From CAZVVT01 sp964630595 (GTDB lineage: Bacteria > Chlamydiota > Chlamydiia > Chlamydiales > VFKH01), in the NCBI GenBank assembly GCA_964630595.1, contig CAZVVT010000002.1:62001-126000 (forward strand): a stretch of DNA of 64,000 nt, written 5' to 3'. How positions within the stretch are numbered: the stretch's first letter is position 1; each line of letters opens with the position of its first letter. The translations under genes and the position numbers were made by a program. Below are positions 35,419 to 42,679 of the stretch, in pieces. Under the pieces are notes generated by a model. It had not been told where the DNA came from. It saw nothing but the letters and a program-made list of their open reading frames with translations, and made no database searches.

Positions 35419-35586
35419 AAACAACTTCAAGAATTGGAAATATGCCAAGGAGGCACTCTGAATTTCAGCCAAACGCAGTTGGCGCCGAAGCAGCTCAACT
35501 TGAATAAGTTGAGCGATGCAGGCGGGCTGAAATGCAGAGTATTGCCGACGCCGGCAGAAACCAATTCTTGGGGTTGTTTGTGTATA
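35412..35586. mobile_element. MITE-like foldback element, copy 2
   Basis: A 175-base element of the same family as the one at 20795-20968, in the opposite orientation. It starts TATACACAAACAAC and ends GTTGTTTGTGTATA. The 26-base terminal inverted repeats differ at only a few positions. A central perfect hairpin, GCTCAACTT/AAGTTGAGC, is at 35493-35501 and 35506-35514. Inner complementary arms (TTTCAGCC/GGCTGAAA, GCCGACGCCGGC) extend the fold. No coding capacity. It lies between the downstream end of one gene (3 bases away) and the start of glgB. Confidence 0.85.
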
Positions 35587-35589
35587 AGG

Positions 35590-36345
35590 TTAAAATGTGA
35601 AACGATCGATATAGATTTTCTTGCCCCTCACAACCCGCTGCTGCTTTGCTTCAGAAACAACCTCCACCTCGTGGCTCAAAATCAGCCTACGAGGGCGCCA
35701 CTGCGTCCACTCAAAATCCACTACAAGCGTGCCAAAACGGGCGCCCACAATGCGGCCGGCAGGGGTCTCTTTCGGGATCGAAAGGTGCAATTTGCCATCA
35801 AACTTTAAGAAAAGACTACGAACGGTCTCCCAAGAGGGCACATCACTGACTAAGAGATCCGAGGGATCGCACAGCTCTCCTCCATCCCCTTTCCACTGCG
35901 CTGCCAGCCCCCAAAGAGGCAGCAGCTCGTTCCAGTCGCGTCGCTTACAGATCAACTCCCAGTCTTGGCTTTTGTAGATACCACACGAAAGAAGTTCAAA
36001 ATGGTCCGGCTTGGCAAAGGCACCCAATGCGATTTCCTTGGGAAAACCCTCCGGCATCCGTTCAAAACGGATGCGATCAGCGCGGATCGTGAAACGCCAA
36101 TACTGCTGCGCGGCATAAAAAGAGACTTCGATGACTCCCTTCACCAGATCTAGCTGCGCCACAAAATCATCCACACGTCCGGTGACGGGCAATTCCACTA
36201 CTTTTCCGCTTGAAAAAACCAATTTCTGCGGGCTGACCTCTACCCAATCGCGTGGCGGCAGCAAAATGCGTTGCCCCACTCTGTGAGTAAAGGGACGATA
36301 GGGTTGGTCAATGAGAATCGAGAACACCGTGAAGCCCCTTTGCAC
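35590..36345 (-). CDS. conserved-looking protein upstream of glgB, unknown function
   Basis: A 251-residue protein that I do not recognise. It has no signal peptide or membrane span. It is rich in beta-prone, Trp/Phe-containing segments such as VIEVSFYAAQQYWRFTIRADRIRFERM and LVVDFEWTQWRPRRLILSHEVEVV. Its start overlaps the end of the MtaB-type gene by 38 bases and its stop lies 3 bases from the foldback element. glgB follows on the same strand, so they may once have formed one operon now split by the element. Confidence 0.65.
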   Translation of the reverse strand: MQRGFTVFSILIDQPYRPFTHRVGQRILLPPRDWVEVSPQKLVFSSGKVVELPVTGRVDDFVAQLDLVKGVIEVSFYAAQQYWRFTIRADRIRFERMPEGFPKEIALGAFAKPDHFELLSCGIYKSQDWELICKRRDWNELLPLWGLAAQWKGDGGELCDPSDLLVSDVPSWETVRSLFLKFDGKLHLSIPKETPAGRIVGARFGTLVVDFEWTQWRPRRLILSHEVEVVSEAKQQRVVRGKKIYIDRFTF

Positions 36346-37522
36346 TATTTTCTGTCAGTCGCACATGCAGCAATTGGTTCGCAGCACCATCATACAGTAC
36401 TTGCAAAAAGTTTGCTGTATGCCCTCCCTCATTGCCCTCACACAGAATCTCCATCACGCGTCCCACATATTTTTCTCGCAGTCGGTACGCCGCCTGTTCT
36501 GCCACCACCTGCACCTCTTGTTTTCGCTCTCTCATGACATCCTGAGGGACTCTTCCCTCATACAGCGCTGCGCGCGTACGCTCTCTGGGGCTGTAGGGAA
36601 ACATGTGGACTTTTGCAAATTGCGTCTCTTCAATAACAGAAAGCGTTTGCCTGTGATCCTCTTCTGTCTCTCCTGGAAAGCCGACGATGACATCTGTAGT
36701 GAAGGTAAAATCGGGTGACTTGTTGCGCAAGCGCTCGACGGTTTGCTGGAAGATCTGGCGCGTATATTTGCGGTTCATGCGCTTGAGGACCATGTTGGAG
36801 CCCGATTGCAACACCAGGTGCAAGCTCGGGCAGGTCGTGCGCCCCGACAAAATGGCTTCCTGCAGCGGCTCGTCGACCTCGTCAGGGTCAATCGAGGAGA
36901 GCCTCAACCGCTTCAAGCCGTCGATTTGATCCACTGCTTTCACCAAATCGACCAGTCTTTTGCCCTCATCCTCAAAATCGCCAATGTTGATGCCGGTTAA
37001 CACAACTTCAGCGTAGCCATTTTCCACCAACCCGCGCACTTCGCGCACTACTTCATCAATGGTGCGCGACTTGCTGCGACCCCGCACATAGGGAATGATG
37101 CAGTAGGTGCAAAAGGAGTTGCAGCCATCTTGCACCTTCACAAAGGCGCGCGTATGCGCCTCAAAGCGGTTGATGACAAATTCCGGTACGGACTCTTCGG
37201 GGAAAAGCTGGGCCAGCAGGGTCTCTTTTTCGCGGTTACCAAAAGCAATGACCCCCTCGCCAAAACGGGAGGGGTCTCTTTCCGCTGCGCAGCCCGTCAC
37301 CACCACTTTGGCACCCGGGTTATTCTTCACCAGCTGCCGCACGTCATAGGCGCTCTGGCGATCGGCCGCGTCGGTCACGGTGCAGCTGTTTACGAGGCAT
37401 AAATCGGCCGTCTCGCCCTGAGCAGCTGCCTGCCACCCCATCGCCTCTAGTTGCGTTCGAAAGCCCTCTGCTTCATATTGGTTGGTGCGACACCCCAGTG
37501 TCTGTATGCGAAAGCGCTTGGT
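36308..37522 (-). CDS. mtaB: MtaB-type tRNA methylthiotransferase (t6A37)
   Basis: A 404-residue radical-SAM methylthiotransferase, the second of this family in the window. The N-terminal domain reads FRIQTLGCRTNQYEAEG, with cysteines in LVNSCTVTDAADRQS and VVTGCAAE. The radical-SAM motif is CNSFCTYC in a CIIPYVRGRSKSR context, which is MtaB-like rather than MiaB-like. A TRAM domain ends it. I chose the ATG at 37522 (MTKRFRIQ) over an upstream one at 37561. Confidence 0.9.
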   Translation of the reverse strand, partial: TKRFRIQTLGCRTNQYEAEGFRTQLEAMGWQAAAQGETADLCLVNSCTVTDAADRQSAYDVRQLVKNNPGAKVVVTGCAAERDPSRFGEGVIAFGNREKETLLAQLFPEESVPEFVINRFEAHTRAFVKVQDGCNSFCTYCIIPYVRGRSKSRTIDEVVREVRGLVENGYAEVVLTGINIGDFEDEGKRLVDLVKAVDQIDGLKRLRLSSIDPDEVDEPLQEAILSGRTTCPSLHLVLQSGSNMVLKRMNRKYTRQIFQQTVERLRNKSPDFTFTTDVIVGFPGETEEDHRQTLSVIEETQFAKVHMFPYSPRERTRAALYEGRVPQDVMRERKQEVQVVAEQAAYRLREKYVGRVMEILCEGNEGGHTANFLQVLYDGAANQLLHVRLTENSAKGLHGVLDSH

Positions 37523-37578
37523 CATGAAATTGACCGCTATTTTCTCACGAAAAAGGCGCAAAAGGAAAGGTATATATC

Positions 37579-37827
37579 GTGACTCGTTCTCTTGGACTTC
37601 TACTGGCCGCCTCTGGCGCCCTCATCGGACAACAGCCCCAAAATGGCACCCCTCCCCCTCCCTCCGGCAACATCCAGCAGCAGCTAGCGGCCATCTCTCA
37701 AAAACTCACCAATATTGAACAAAAGATTACCGCTTTGGAGACCAAACTCTCTTTGATGGGGGAATCGCAACTCTGGTACGCCCAGCCGATCGTCCCTACT
37801 CAGCCGCAGGGACAATCCTCGCCTTAG
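37579..37827 (+). CDS. small exported coiled-coil protein
   Basis: An 82-residue protein starting at GTG, with AAAGGAAAGG shortly upstream. A hydrophobic signal-like segment (SLGLLLAASGALIG) precedes a Pro/Gln-rich linker. A heptad helix follows (IQQQLAAISQKLTNIEQKITALETKLSLM), then a Pro/Gln-rich tail. It could be a small periplasmic or surface protein that trimerises. It converges with the next gene, overlapping it by 32 bases. Confidence 0.55.
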   Translation: MTRSLGLLLAASGALIGQQPQNGTPPPPSGNIQQQLAAISQKLTNIEQKITALETKLSLMGESQLWYAQPIVPTQPQGQSSP

Positions 37828-38215
37828 CAAGGGCTACTTCCACCTGCTCAATGATAGCCGCATACTGTCCATGCTTTCGGGGTGGAGAGAAAGGTTGTAG
37901 ATGCAACGGAACGCCTCCCATAATTACTTTAGGTCGGGGTGGCGCGGGTGGTTGAACCACAGGAGCCCAAGACTCCGGCGTGCCTGTATGAATCGAATAA
38001 ATGACTGCCGCAAACTGTGGCTCCGACATGGACTGTTTCTGATATGTCCAAATGCGAGCATTCCACTCGCTATTGAAAACGCGGAATGAACATAGGTTCA
38101 GAGCAGAAAGAGCAAGCCTTGCCAAAGCGACTTTTACCACACGTGATGTAGATTGAGGCGCTTGAGGGCCCAAGGCAATCGTTTTGATAAGTGACTCTAC
38201 AATAGCCGTTTTCAT
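37796..38215 (-). CDS. hypothetical protein with proline-rich linker
   Basis: A 139-residue protein that I do not recognise. The N-terminal half is a mildly hydrophobic, helix-prone segment (VVKVALARLALSALNLCSF). A linker rich in proline (PPAPPRPKVIMGGVPLHLQPFSPP) and a helical tail follow. No family motif is visible. The gene is isolated, with 79 bases of AT-rich spacer before the carbonic anhydrase gene on the other strand. It could be lineage-specific. Confidence 0.5.
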   Translation of the reverse strand: MKTAIVESLIKTIALGPQAPQSTSRVVKVALARLALSALNLCSFRVFNSEWNARIWTYQKQSMSEPQFAAVIYSIHTGTPESWAPVVQPPAPPRPKVIMGGVPLHLQPFSPPRKHGQYAAIIEQVEVALAKARIVPAAE

Positions 38216-38294
38216 AGAGGTGATTGTACCGCAATATTGTTAAGAATTTGCAAAGTGAAAATTATATGAGAACTTGTGCATACTCCACCCTAAT

Positions 38295-38912
38295 ATGCCT
38301 CAAGAAATCAACGAATTGATTGCCGGATTTCATCGTTTTCGCGATGAGCACTATGAGGGGAAAAAGCGCCTCTTTCAAAAGCTTGCGCAGGAGGGCCAGC
38401 GCCCCAAGTATCTTGTGATTGCGTGCGCTGACGCGCGCGTTGACCCTTCTGTAGTCTGTGATACCAGTCCGGGAGAGATGTTTGTGGTGCGCAATGTGGC
38501 CAATTTGGTGCCCCCCTATCAGATGGATAGCGGCTACCATGGAGTGAGTGCGGCCATTGAGTTCGGCATCCAGGAATTGGGCATCCGTCACCTAATCATC
38601 TTCGGTCATAGCCAATGCGGCGGCATCAGAGCGCTGATTCAAGGACACGCTAAGGGTCAACACAGTTTCGTGGCCAACTGGATGCGCATTGCGGAAAGCG
38701 CAAAAAAAGAAGTGCCGAAGGATCTCCCCCTTGATGAGCAGATGATTCTCTGCGAACAGAAGAGTATTGAGGGCTCATTGCGCAATTTGTTGACCTTCCC
38801 CTTCATCAAAGAGCGCGTGGAAAAAGGCCAACTCTTTCTCCATGGTTGGTATTTCACTCTCGAGGATGGCATGATTTGGCGGAAAGAAAACTCCACCTGG
38901 ACCAAATTCTGA
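38295..38912 (+). CDS. beta-class carbonic anhydrase
   Basis: A 205-residue beta carbonic anhydrase interconverting CO2 and bicarbonate. The zinc ligands are C44, H105 and C108 in IACADARVDP and IFGHSQCGG, with the catalytic D46-R48 dyad. GEMFVVRNVANLVPP is conserved. I chose the ATG at 38295 (MPQEINELIAGFHRF); a GTG at 38274 is less likely. No good ribosome binding site is seen. The gene is followed after 23 bases by the PilZ gene. Confidence 0.94.
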   Translation: MPQEINELIAGFHRFRDEHYEGKKRLFQKLAQEGQRPKYLVIACADARVDPSVVCDTSPGEMFVVRNVANLVPPYQMDSGYHGVSAAIEFGIQELGIRHLIIFGHSQCGGIRALIQGHAKGQHSFVANWMRIAESAKKEVPKDLPLDEQMILCEQKSIEGSLRNLLTFPFIKERVEKGQLFLHGWYFTLEDGMIWRKENSTWTKF

Positions 38913-38935
38913 CTTATCGTGCATAGACTAAAACT

Positions 38936-39586
38936 GTGATCGAAGAGCGCACAGCCATCATCGAAGCGCCCATCTCCGAAGTGTGGGGTGTGCTACCAGA
39001 AGTCGTACGCCACTACAGTCTCTCTTTTCATGGACTCTCTCTTCTTACCGAAGGGGTCTATAAAGTACTTCACCTGCTACGCACAAAAAAACCGCGGGAG
39101 CCCCTTGCCATCGATTCTCTTCTCGGTGGCTGGAAAGTGCGAGAGCTCCATATTCCCACCCATCTCGTATTGGAAAGCCGGGGCACAACAATGCACATCC
39201 TTCTTCAAGAGCGTGAGGCAAATCAAACAGAACTCACCATGCGCGTTACAGGCAGGGCCACATTTTTGCGAAAGCTGCGCTTCCAAGCTGTAGTCAACAC
39301 GGCAAAACGATGCACTCGCATGAAACATCGCCATCCCTGTAATGAGGCAGTGCTCATTGAAACAGAAGGGCGGCGTTTTCCCGCCTGCGTCATCGATATC
39401 TCCCAGCGGGGCTGCCGCGTAAAAAGCGAAATGCGCCTCTTCCAACAAGCACAGCCCGTCACCCTCCAGTTTGGGGGGCAAGCAGTCCAGGGCAAACTCT
39501 GCAATAAAGAGGAAAAACGCGATGTGTTTTATTATGGCGTACAATTTGACAATTCACAAGACGATCTAGCTAAACGGCTTAAGTAA
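38936..39586 (+). CDS. SRPBCC-like plus PilZ domain protein
   Basis: A 216-residue protein starting at GTG. The N-terminal half (about 1-120) begins RTAIIEAPISEVWGVLPEV, the typical opening strand and helix of SRPBCC/START-like lipid or ligand pockets. The C-terminal half is PilZ-like. It keeps both c-di-GMP-binding elements, RMKHR (128-132, RxxxR) and DISQRG (154-159, DxSxxG). No diguanylate cyclase is encoded in this window. The PilZ call is fairly firm; the SRPBCC call is weaker. Confidence 0.7.
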   Translation: MIEERTAIIEAPISEVWGVLPEVVRHYSLSFHGLSLLTEGVYKVLHLLRTKKPREPLAIDSLLGGWKVRELHIPTHLVLESRGTTMHILLQEREANQTELTMRVTGRATFLRKLRFQAVVNTAKRCTRMKHRHPCNEAVLIETEGRRFPACVIDISQRGCRVKSEMRLFQQAQPVTLQFGGQAVQGKLCNKEEKRDVFYYGVQFDNSQDDLAKRLK

Positions 39587-39604
39587 AAAAATTGAAATAT
39601 TGCC

Positions 39605-39633
39605 TTGACGCTCTCTTAATACCGGCCTACAAT
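39605..39633 (+). promoter_or_regulatory. strong sigma70-type promoter for the second brnQ
   Basis: TTGACG (39605-39610) and TACAAT (39628-39633), each one base from consensus, are exactly 17 bases apart. A start near 39640 leaves about 20 bases of leader, including the ribosome binding site AGGGAG at 39651-39656. Confidence 0.7.
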
Positions 39634-39659
39634 TGCTGCCACAACCGCCAAGGGAGTCT

Positions 39660-40787
39660 ATGAAACGAGCACTTATCCTATCTACTGGTCTGGCCCTCTT
39701 CTCGATGTTTTTCGGATCGGGAAACCTCGTCTTTCCTATTCTTGTGGGTTTAGCAAGCGAGGGGCACTATGTCCTTTCTAGCTTAGGGATTTTGCTGACC
39801 GGCGTACTCGTCCCTTTTCTGGGCGTCTTTGCTCTCTTTCTCTTTAAAGGCGATCAGGTTGCCTTCTTTTCCCGCCTTGGCGCGAAAACGACCTTTTGGT
39901 TTACCCTCTTCTGCCTTTCGATCATGGGTCCCTTTGGCGTCATGGCCCGCTGCATCACCGTAGCGCACGCCTCCTTTACTCCTATCTACTCAATCAACCT
40001 ACCGCTCTTTAGCATTCTCTTTTCGACCCTCATCTTCTACTTTGCGGCGAACAAAAGCCGCATCATCTCCCGCCTGGGCAACATCCTTACCCCCGTCCTT
40101 CTCCTCTCCCTCATTGCCATTGCCTATTTTGGACTGAAAAACGCAACCCTGCCCGCAGCAACAGCTGGCATGGGTTGGGCCTCCTTTAAAGATGGTCTCT
40201 TCCAAGGCTACCAAACAATGGATCTGCTGGCCGCCTTCTTCTTCTCCGTCTTCATCATTAAAAGCTTGGAGCAATATGCCGGAGAAAATGAAAAGCGCGC
40301 CCTGAAAACCTTTATCATTGCTGCGCTGATTGCCGCCGGTCTGCTCTCCGCCATCTACTTTGTCCTCGTCATGCTGGGCTCTTCCTACAGCGCCGTCATT
40401 GCCCACCTACAACCCGAGCAAATGCTCTCTGCCATTGTTCACAGCGCCCTGGGCCCCTTGGCCGGCCCCATCGTCTGCATTGCCGTGGTCCTCGCCTGCC
40501 TCACCACCGCTGTCGTCCTCGCCACTCTCTCTGCCGACTTCCTCCGCACATCGATTTGCAAGAACAAGCTCAGCAACAACTGGGCGCTGCTCGTCATTCT
40601 CGCTCTCGGCTTCGCCACCTCTTCCCTCGGCTTTGCCGGCATCGCCTCCTTCATCGGCCCCATCCTCGAAACGATCTACCCTGCCCTGATCGTCTTCACG
40701 GTGCTCAACATCTGCTACAAACTCTTCGGCCTCAAAATGGTCCGCACCCCCACCGCCGCCAGCCTCCTGCTCCACTTCTGGATCTAG
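39660..40787 (+). CDS. brnQ: branched-chain amino acid:cation symporter BrnQ, copy 2
   Basis: A 375-residue LIVCS-family permease, paralogue of the gene at 26898-27953. It has the same signature, LALFSMFFGSGNLVFPILVG, and the same GYQTMDLLAAFFFSVF block. I chose the ATG at 39660 because AGGGAG lies three bases upstream. The two copies differ widely, so the duplication is old or one was acquired separately. GC content is clearly higher in the second half of the gene. Confidence 0.92.
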   Translation: MKRALILSTGLALFSMFFGSGNLVFPILVGLASEGHYVLSSLGILLTGVLVPFLGVFALFLFKGDQVAFFSRLGAKTTFWFTLFCLSIMGPFGVMARCITVAHASFTPIYSINLPLFSILFSTLIFYFAANKSRIISRLGNILTPVLLLSLIAIAYFGLKNATLPAATAGMGWASFKDGLFQGYQTMDLLAAFFFSVFIIKSLEQYAGENEKRALKTFIIAALIAAGLLSAIYFVLVMLGSSYSAVIAHLQPEQMLSAIVHSALGPLAGPIVCIAVVLACLTTAVVLATLSADFLRTSICKNKLSNNWALLVILALGFATSSLGFAGIASFIGPILETIYPALIVFTVLNICYKLFGLKMVRTPTAASLLLHFWI

Positions 40788-40804
40788 CAAAAAGTAGTGA
40801 AAGG

Positions 40805-41218
40805 TCAGTACAAATATTCTTTTTGGATGGCCCTTGAACTCTTACCAAAAGCGGCTTGAGCCGGGGGCTTGGGACCGGTGGGGCGCTTGTGAGCAGGCCA
40901 CAAGATCTTGCGAGCCCAGTAGTTGGCACTCCAAGGGTCATTGCGCGTGAGCTTTCCCTCCTTATTGCGAATCTGAGCACTTCGTGCCAGATAGCTGCGC
41001 TTAGCCTTCCAGCTATAGTTATGACCATAACCAAGAGCGCCAAAGTGAATGAGACGAACACGCTTTTCGCCCCTTACGGTCTTTGCTGCCAAGACCATCA
41101 TCTTTTTGCCTTTTGCCGTAGAGGCAACGGGTTGATTGAGGCGGAAAAGCTTACCCCGATAGTGATATTTTCCCTTTACGCACTGCAACGAAGAGAGTTT
41201 GGTTCCCTTTTTTTCCAT
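40805..41218 (-). CDS. basic protein of an uncharacterised family
   Basis: A 137-residue, strongly basic protein. It has a block that I recall as conserved in uncharacterised bacterial and phage proteins: VRLIHFGALGYGHNYS, AKRSYLARSAQIRNK and NDPWSANYWARKILWP. No catalytic motif is evident; it may bind nucleic acid. It converges with brnQ. The first 87 bases of the coding sequence (41132-41218) lie inside a 623-bp tandem duplication, so a truncated copy exists at 41755-41841. Confidence 0.7.
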   Translation of the reverse strand: MEKKGTKLSSLQCVKGKYHYRGKLFRLNQPVASTAKGKKMMVLAAKTVRGEKRVRLIHFGALGYGHNYSWKAKRSYLARSAQIRNKEGKLTRNDPWSANYWARKILWPAHKRPTGPKPPAQAAFGKSSRAIQKEYLY

Positions 41219-41364
41219 AGGCTCTCTTTAGCTTTCTTTCGTTTATTTAGGCAAGGTCAGAGCTATCCCCATTCTACCACAGCCTAAATACCTAATAACC
41301 AACAGATTACAACTTAATTATGGGTTAATCATAATTAGCTAGAATTAGTAAAAAGGGAGATTTT

Positions 41365-41706
41365 ATGTCACATTTAGCTATTAGTTCTAATTCTGCTATT
41401 CCGGGTGCAAATGTAGCCGATATGGGCGAACTTGATCTGAATACCGCTCTGTCTACTCATGGTAGGGTAGAAGACGCTGCTCAGGAAGTTTTCGCCAACC
41501 CGCCTACAAGAATACAGCGAGCAAAAACGTGGGTAATAGAGCACAAAACCGACATTCTTCGTGCGGTTGGGTTCACGTTGTTTTTTTTAGCTTGCGTCGC
41601 TGCCATAGTCGGCATCGTCACCGTTGCATTCCTACTTGATCCTCTCGCTACAGTAATTATTGTTTTTCTGTTTACGACCTTCATGTGGGCATCGAGCCAA
41701 AAATAG
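41365..41706 (+). CDS. Inc-like two-helix membrane protein, copy 1
   Basis: A 113-residue protein with a polar N-terminus (about 1-60). It has two closely spaced hydrophobic helices of about 20 residues each (roughly 65-87 and 93-109), separated by the turn LLDPLA, and then a very short tail, SSQK. This bilobed hydrophobic domain is the recognised hallmark of chlamydial inclusion-membrane proteins. GGGAGA precedes the ATG by 4 bases and a terminator hairpin follows. An identical copy lies 623 bases downstream. The Inc assignment rests on topology only. Confidence 0.7.
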   Translation: MSHLAISSNSAIPGANVADMGELDLNTALSTHGRVEDAAQEVFANPPTRIQRAKTWVIEHKTDILRAVGFTLFFLACVAAIVGIVTVAFLLDPLATVIIVFLFTTFMWASSQK

Positions 41707-41714
41707 ATTCTTGA

Positions 41715-41736
41715 GCAGGCCAAACTATTGGCCTGC
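41715..41736 (+). terminator. rho-independent-like terminator of copy 1
   Basis: GCAGGCC (41715-41721), an 8-base loop and GGCCTGC (41730-41736) form a perfect 7-base stem, followed by TTCTTCCTC. The T-tract is interrupted, so efficiency is uncertain. Confidence 0.6.
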
Positions 41737-41754
41737 TTCTTCCTCATTCACGTT

Positions 41755-41841
41755 TTGATTGAGGCGGAAAAGCTTACCCCGATAGTGATATTTTCCCTTT
41801 ACGCACTGCAACGAAGAGAGTTTGGTTCCCTTTTTTTCCAT
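41755..41841 (-). pseudogene. 5' fragment of the basic-protein gene
   Basis: The second duplication unit carries only the first 29 codons of the 137-residue basic-protein gene, with its own start region. Downstream of the junction the frame runs into unrelated sequence. It is a by-product of the duplication. Confidence 0.8.
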
Positions 41842-41987
41842 AGGCTCTCTTTAGCTTTCTTTCGTTTATTTAGGCAAGGTCAGAGCTATCCCCATTCTAC
41901 CACAGCCTAAATACCTAATAACCAACAGATTACAACTTAATTATGGGTTAATCATAATTAGCTAGAATTAGTAAAAAGGGAGATTTT

Positions 41988-42329
41988 ATGTCACATTTAG
42001 CTATTAGTTCTAATTCTGCTATTCCGGGTGCAAATGTAGCCGATATGGGCGAACTTGATCTGAATACCGCTCTGTCTACTCATGGTAGGGTAGAAGACGC
42101 TGCTCAGGAAGTTTTCGCCAACCCGCCTACAAGAATACAGCGAGCAAAAACGTGGGTAATAGAGCACAAAACCGACATTCTTCGTGCGGTTGGGTTCACG
42201 TTGTTTTTTTTAGCTTGCGTCGCTGCCATAGTCGGCATCGTCACCGTTGCATTCCTACTTGATCCTCTCGCTACAGTAATTATTGTTTTTCTGTTTACGA
42301 CCTTCATGTGGGCATCGAGCCAAAAATAG
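41988..42329 (+). CDS. Inc-like two-helix membrane protein, copy 2
   Basis: Encodes the same 113 residues as the gene at 41365-41706, with the same upstream region and ribosome binding site, so both copies should be expressed alike. Doubling the dose of a membrane protein is the immediate effect. No divergence has accumulated. Confidence 0.7.
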   Translation: MSHLAISSNSAIPGANVADMGELDLNTALSTHGRVEDAAQEVFANPPTRIQRAKTWVIEHKTDILRAVGFTLFFLACVAAIVGIVTVAFLLDPLATVIIVFLFTTFMWASSQK

Positions 42330-42337
42330 ATTCTTGA

Positions 42338-42359
42338 GCAGGCCAAACTATTGGCCTGC
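42338..42359 (+). terminator. rho-independent-like terminator of copy 2
   Basis: Same hairpin as at 41715-41736: GCAGGCC (42338-42344) pairs with GGCCTGC (42353-42359). A third copy of the hairpin, without a gene before it, is at 42484-42505. Confidence 0.6.
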
Positions 42360-42424
42360 TTCTTCCTCATTCACGTTTGTCTGGCTATAGTTTTTGAGGG
42401 ATCATTCGGAAGAGGAGGGATTCG
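42338..42424. repeat. 87-bp repeat ending in a tRNA-Ser 3' end, copy A
   Basis: This stretch contains the terminator hairpin, a spacer and the last 18 bases of tRNA-Ser (CGGAAGAGGAGGGATTCG on the plus strand). It recurs at 42484-42570, where it runs into the intact tRNA-Ser gene. The part up to 42377 also belongs to the 623-bp duplication. Confidence 0.88.
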
Positions 42425-42483
42425 CCTCGGAAGGCGGGGCTTCGCGGCCCTTCGGGCATAGCTCAGCCCTTCGAATCCACCCC
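42425..42483. other. 59-bp GC-rich, tRNA-like debris between repeats
   Basis: On the plus strand, GGGCATAGCTCAG (42454-42466) looks like a tRNA 5' end with D-arm. It is followed directly by CCCTTCGAATCCACCCC (42467-42483), which looks like a T-arm and acceptor end. GGATTCG at 42418-42424 is complementary to CGAATCC at 42472-42478. No gene is present. It may be a deletion remnant of a tRNA gene, or a small hairpin. Confidence 0.35.
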
Positions 42484-42570
42484 GCAGGCCAAACTATTGG
42501 CCTGCTTCTTCCTCATTCACGTTTGTCTGGCTATAGTTTTTGAGGGATCATTCGGAAGAGGAGGGATTCG
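42484..42570. repeat. 87-bp repeat ending in a tRNA-Ser 3' end, copy B
   Basis: Identical to 42338-42424 as far as I can see, offset 146 bases. It includes the hairpin GCAGGCC/GGCCTGC and the 3' 18 bases of the intact tRNA-Ser gene at 42553-42639. Confidence 0.88.
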
Positions 42571-42639
42571 AACCCCCGGACCCCTTACGAGGACTTCTGA
42601 TTTCGAATCAGACGCATTCGGCCACTCTGCCACTCTTCC
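42553..42639 (-). tRNA. tRNA-Ser, anticodon CGA
   Basis: An 87-base class II tRNA. The acceptor GGAAGAG pairs with CTCTTCC, the discriminator is G, and the variable arm is long, as expected for tRNA-Ser. The anticodon stem TCTGA/TCAGA encloses the loop TTCGAAA, giving anticodon CGA for UCG codons. The T-loop is GGTTCGAATCC. CCA is not encoded. Confidence 0.93.
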
Positions 42640-42660
42640 TAAGCGTATTCTGAAAGATTA

Positions 42661-42675
42661 ATGCCCATAGGGCAT
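42661..42675 (-). terminator. hairpin between the two tRNA-Ser genes
   Basis: ATGCCC, ATA, GGGCAT form a perfect 6-base stem with a 3-base loop, 4 bases downstream of the tRNA-Ser(UGA) 3' end. On the minus strand it is followed by TAATCTTTC. It may end that transcript or act as a processing signal between the two tRNAs. Confidence 0.35.
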
Positions 42676-42679
42676 CATA

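Larger units (their letters stand above)
41132..41754. repeat. 623-bp tandem duplication, unit 1
   Basis: This segment is followed directly by a second copy (41755-42377) with no base difference that I can see. The unit holds the 5' end of the basic-protein gene, a 146-base intergenic region, the whole two-helix membrane protein gene and its terminator. Identity implies a very recent event, or an assembly duplicate. Confidence 0.93.
41755..42377. repeat. 623-bp tandem duplication, unit 2
   Basis: Second copy of the unit at 41132-41754, offset by exactly 623 bases. The identity ends after CACGTTT at 42377. The junction between units falls at a short shared GTTTTGATT/GGTTGATT stretch. Confidence 0.93.

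Noticed and set aside
41132..42570. A CRISPR array
   Set aside because: Direct repeats here are long (87 and 623 bases), only two copies each, contain genes and tRNA sequence, and have no regular spacers.
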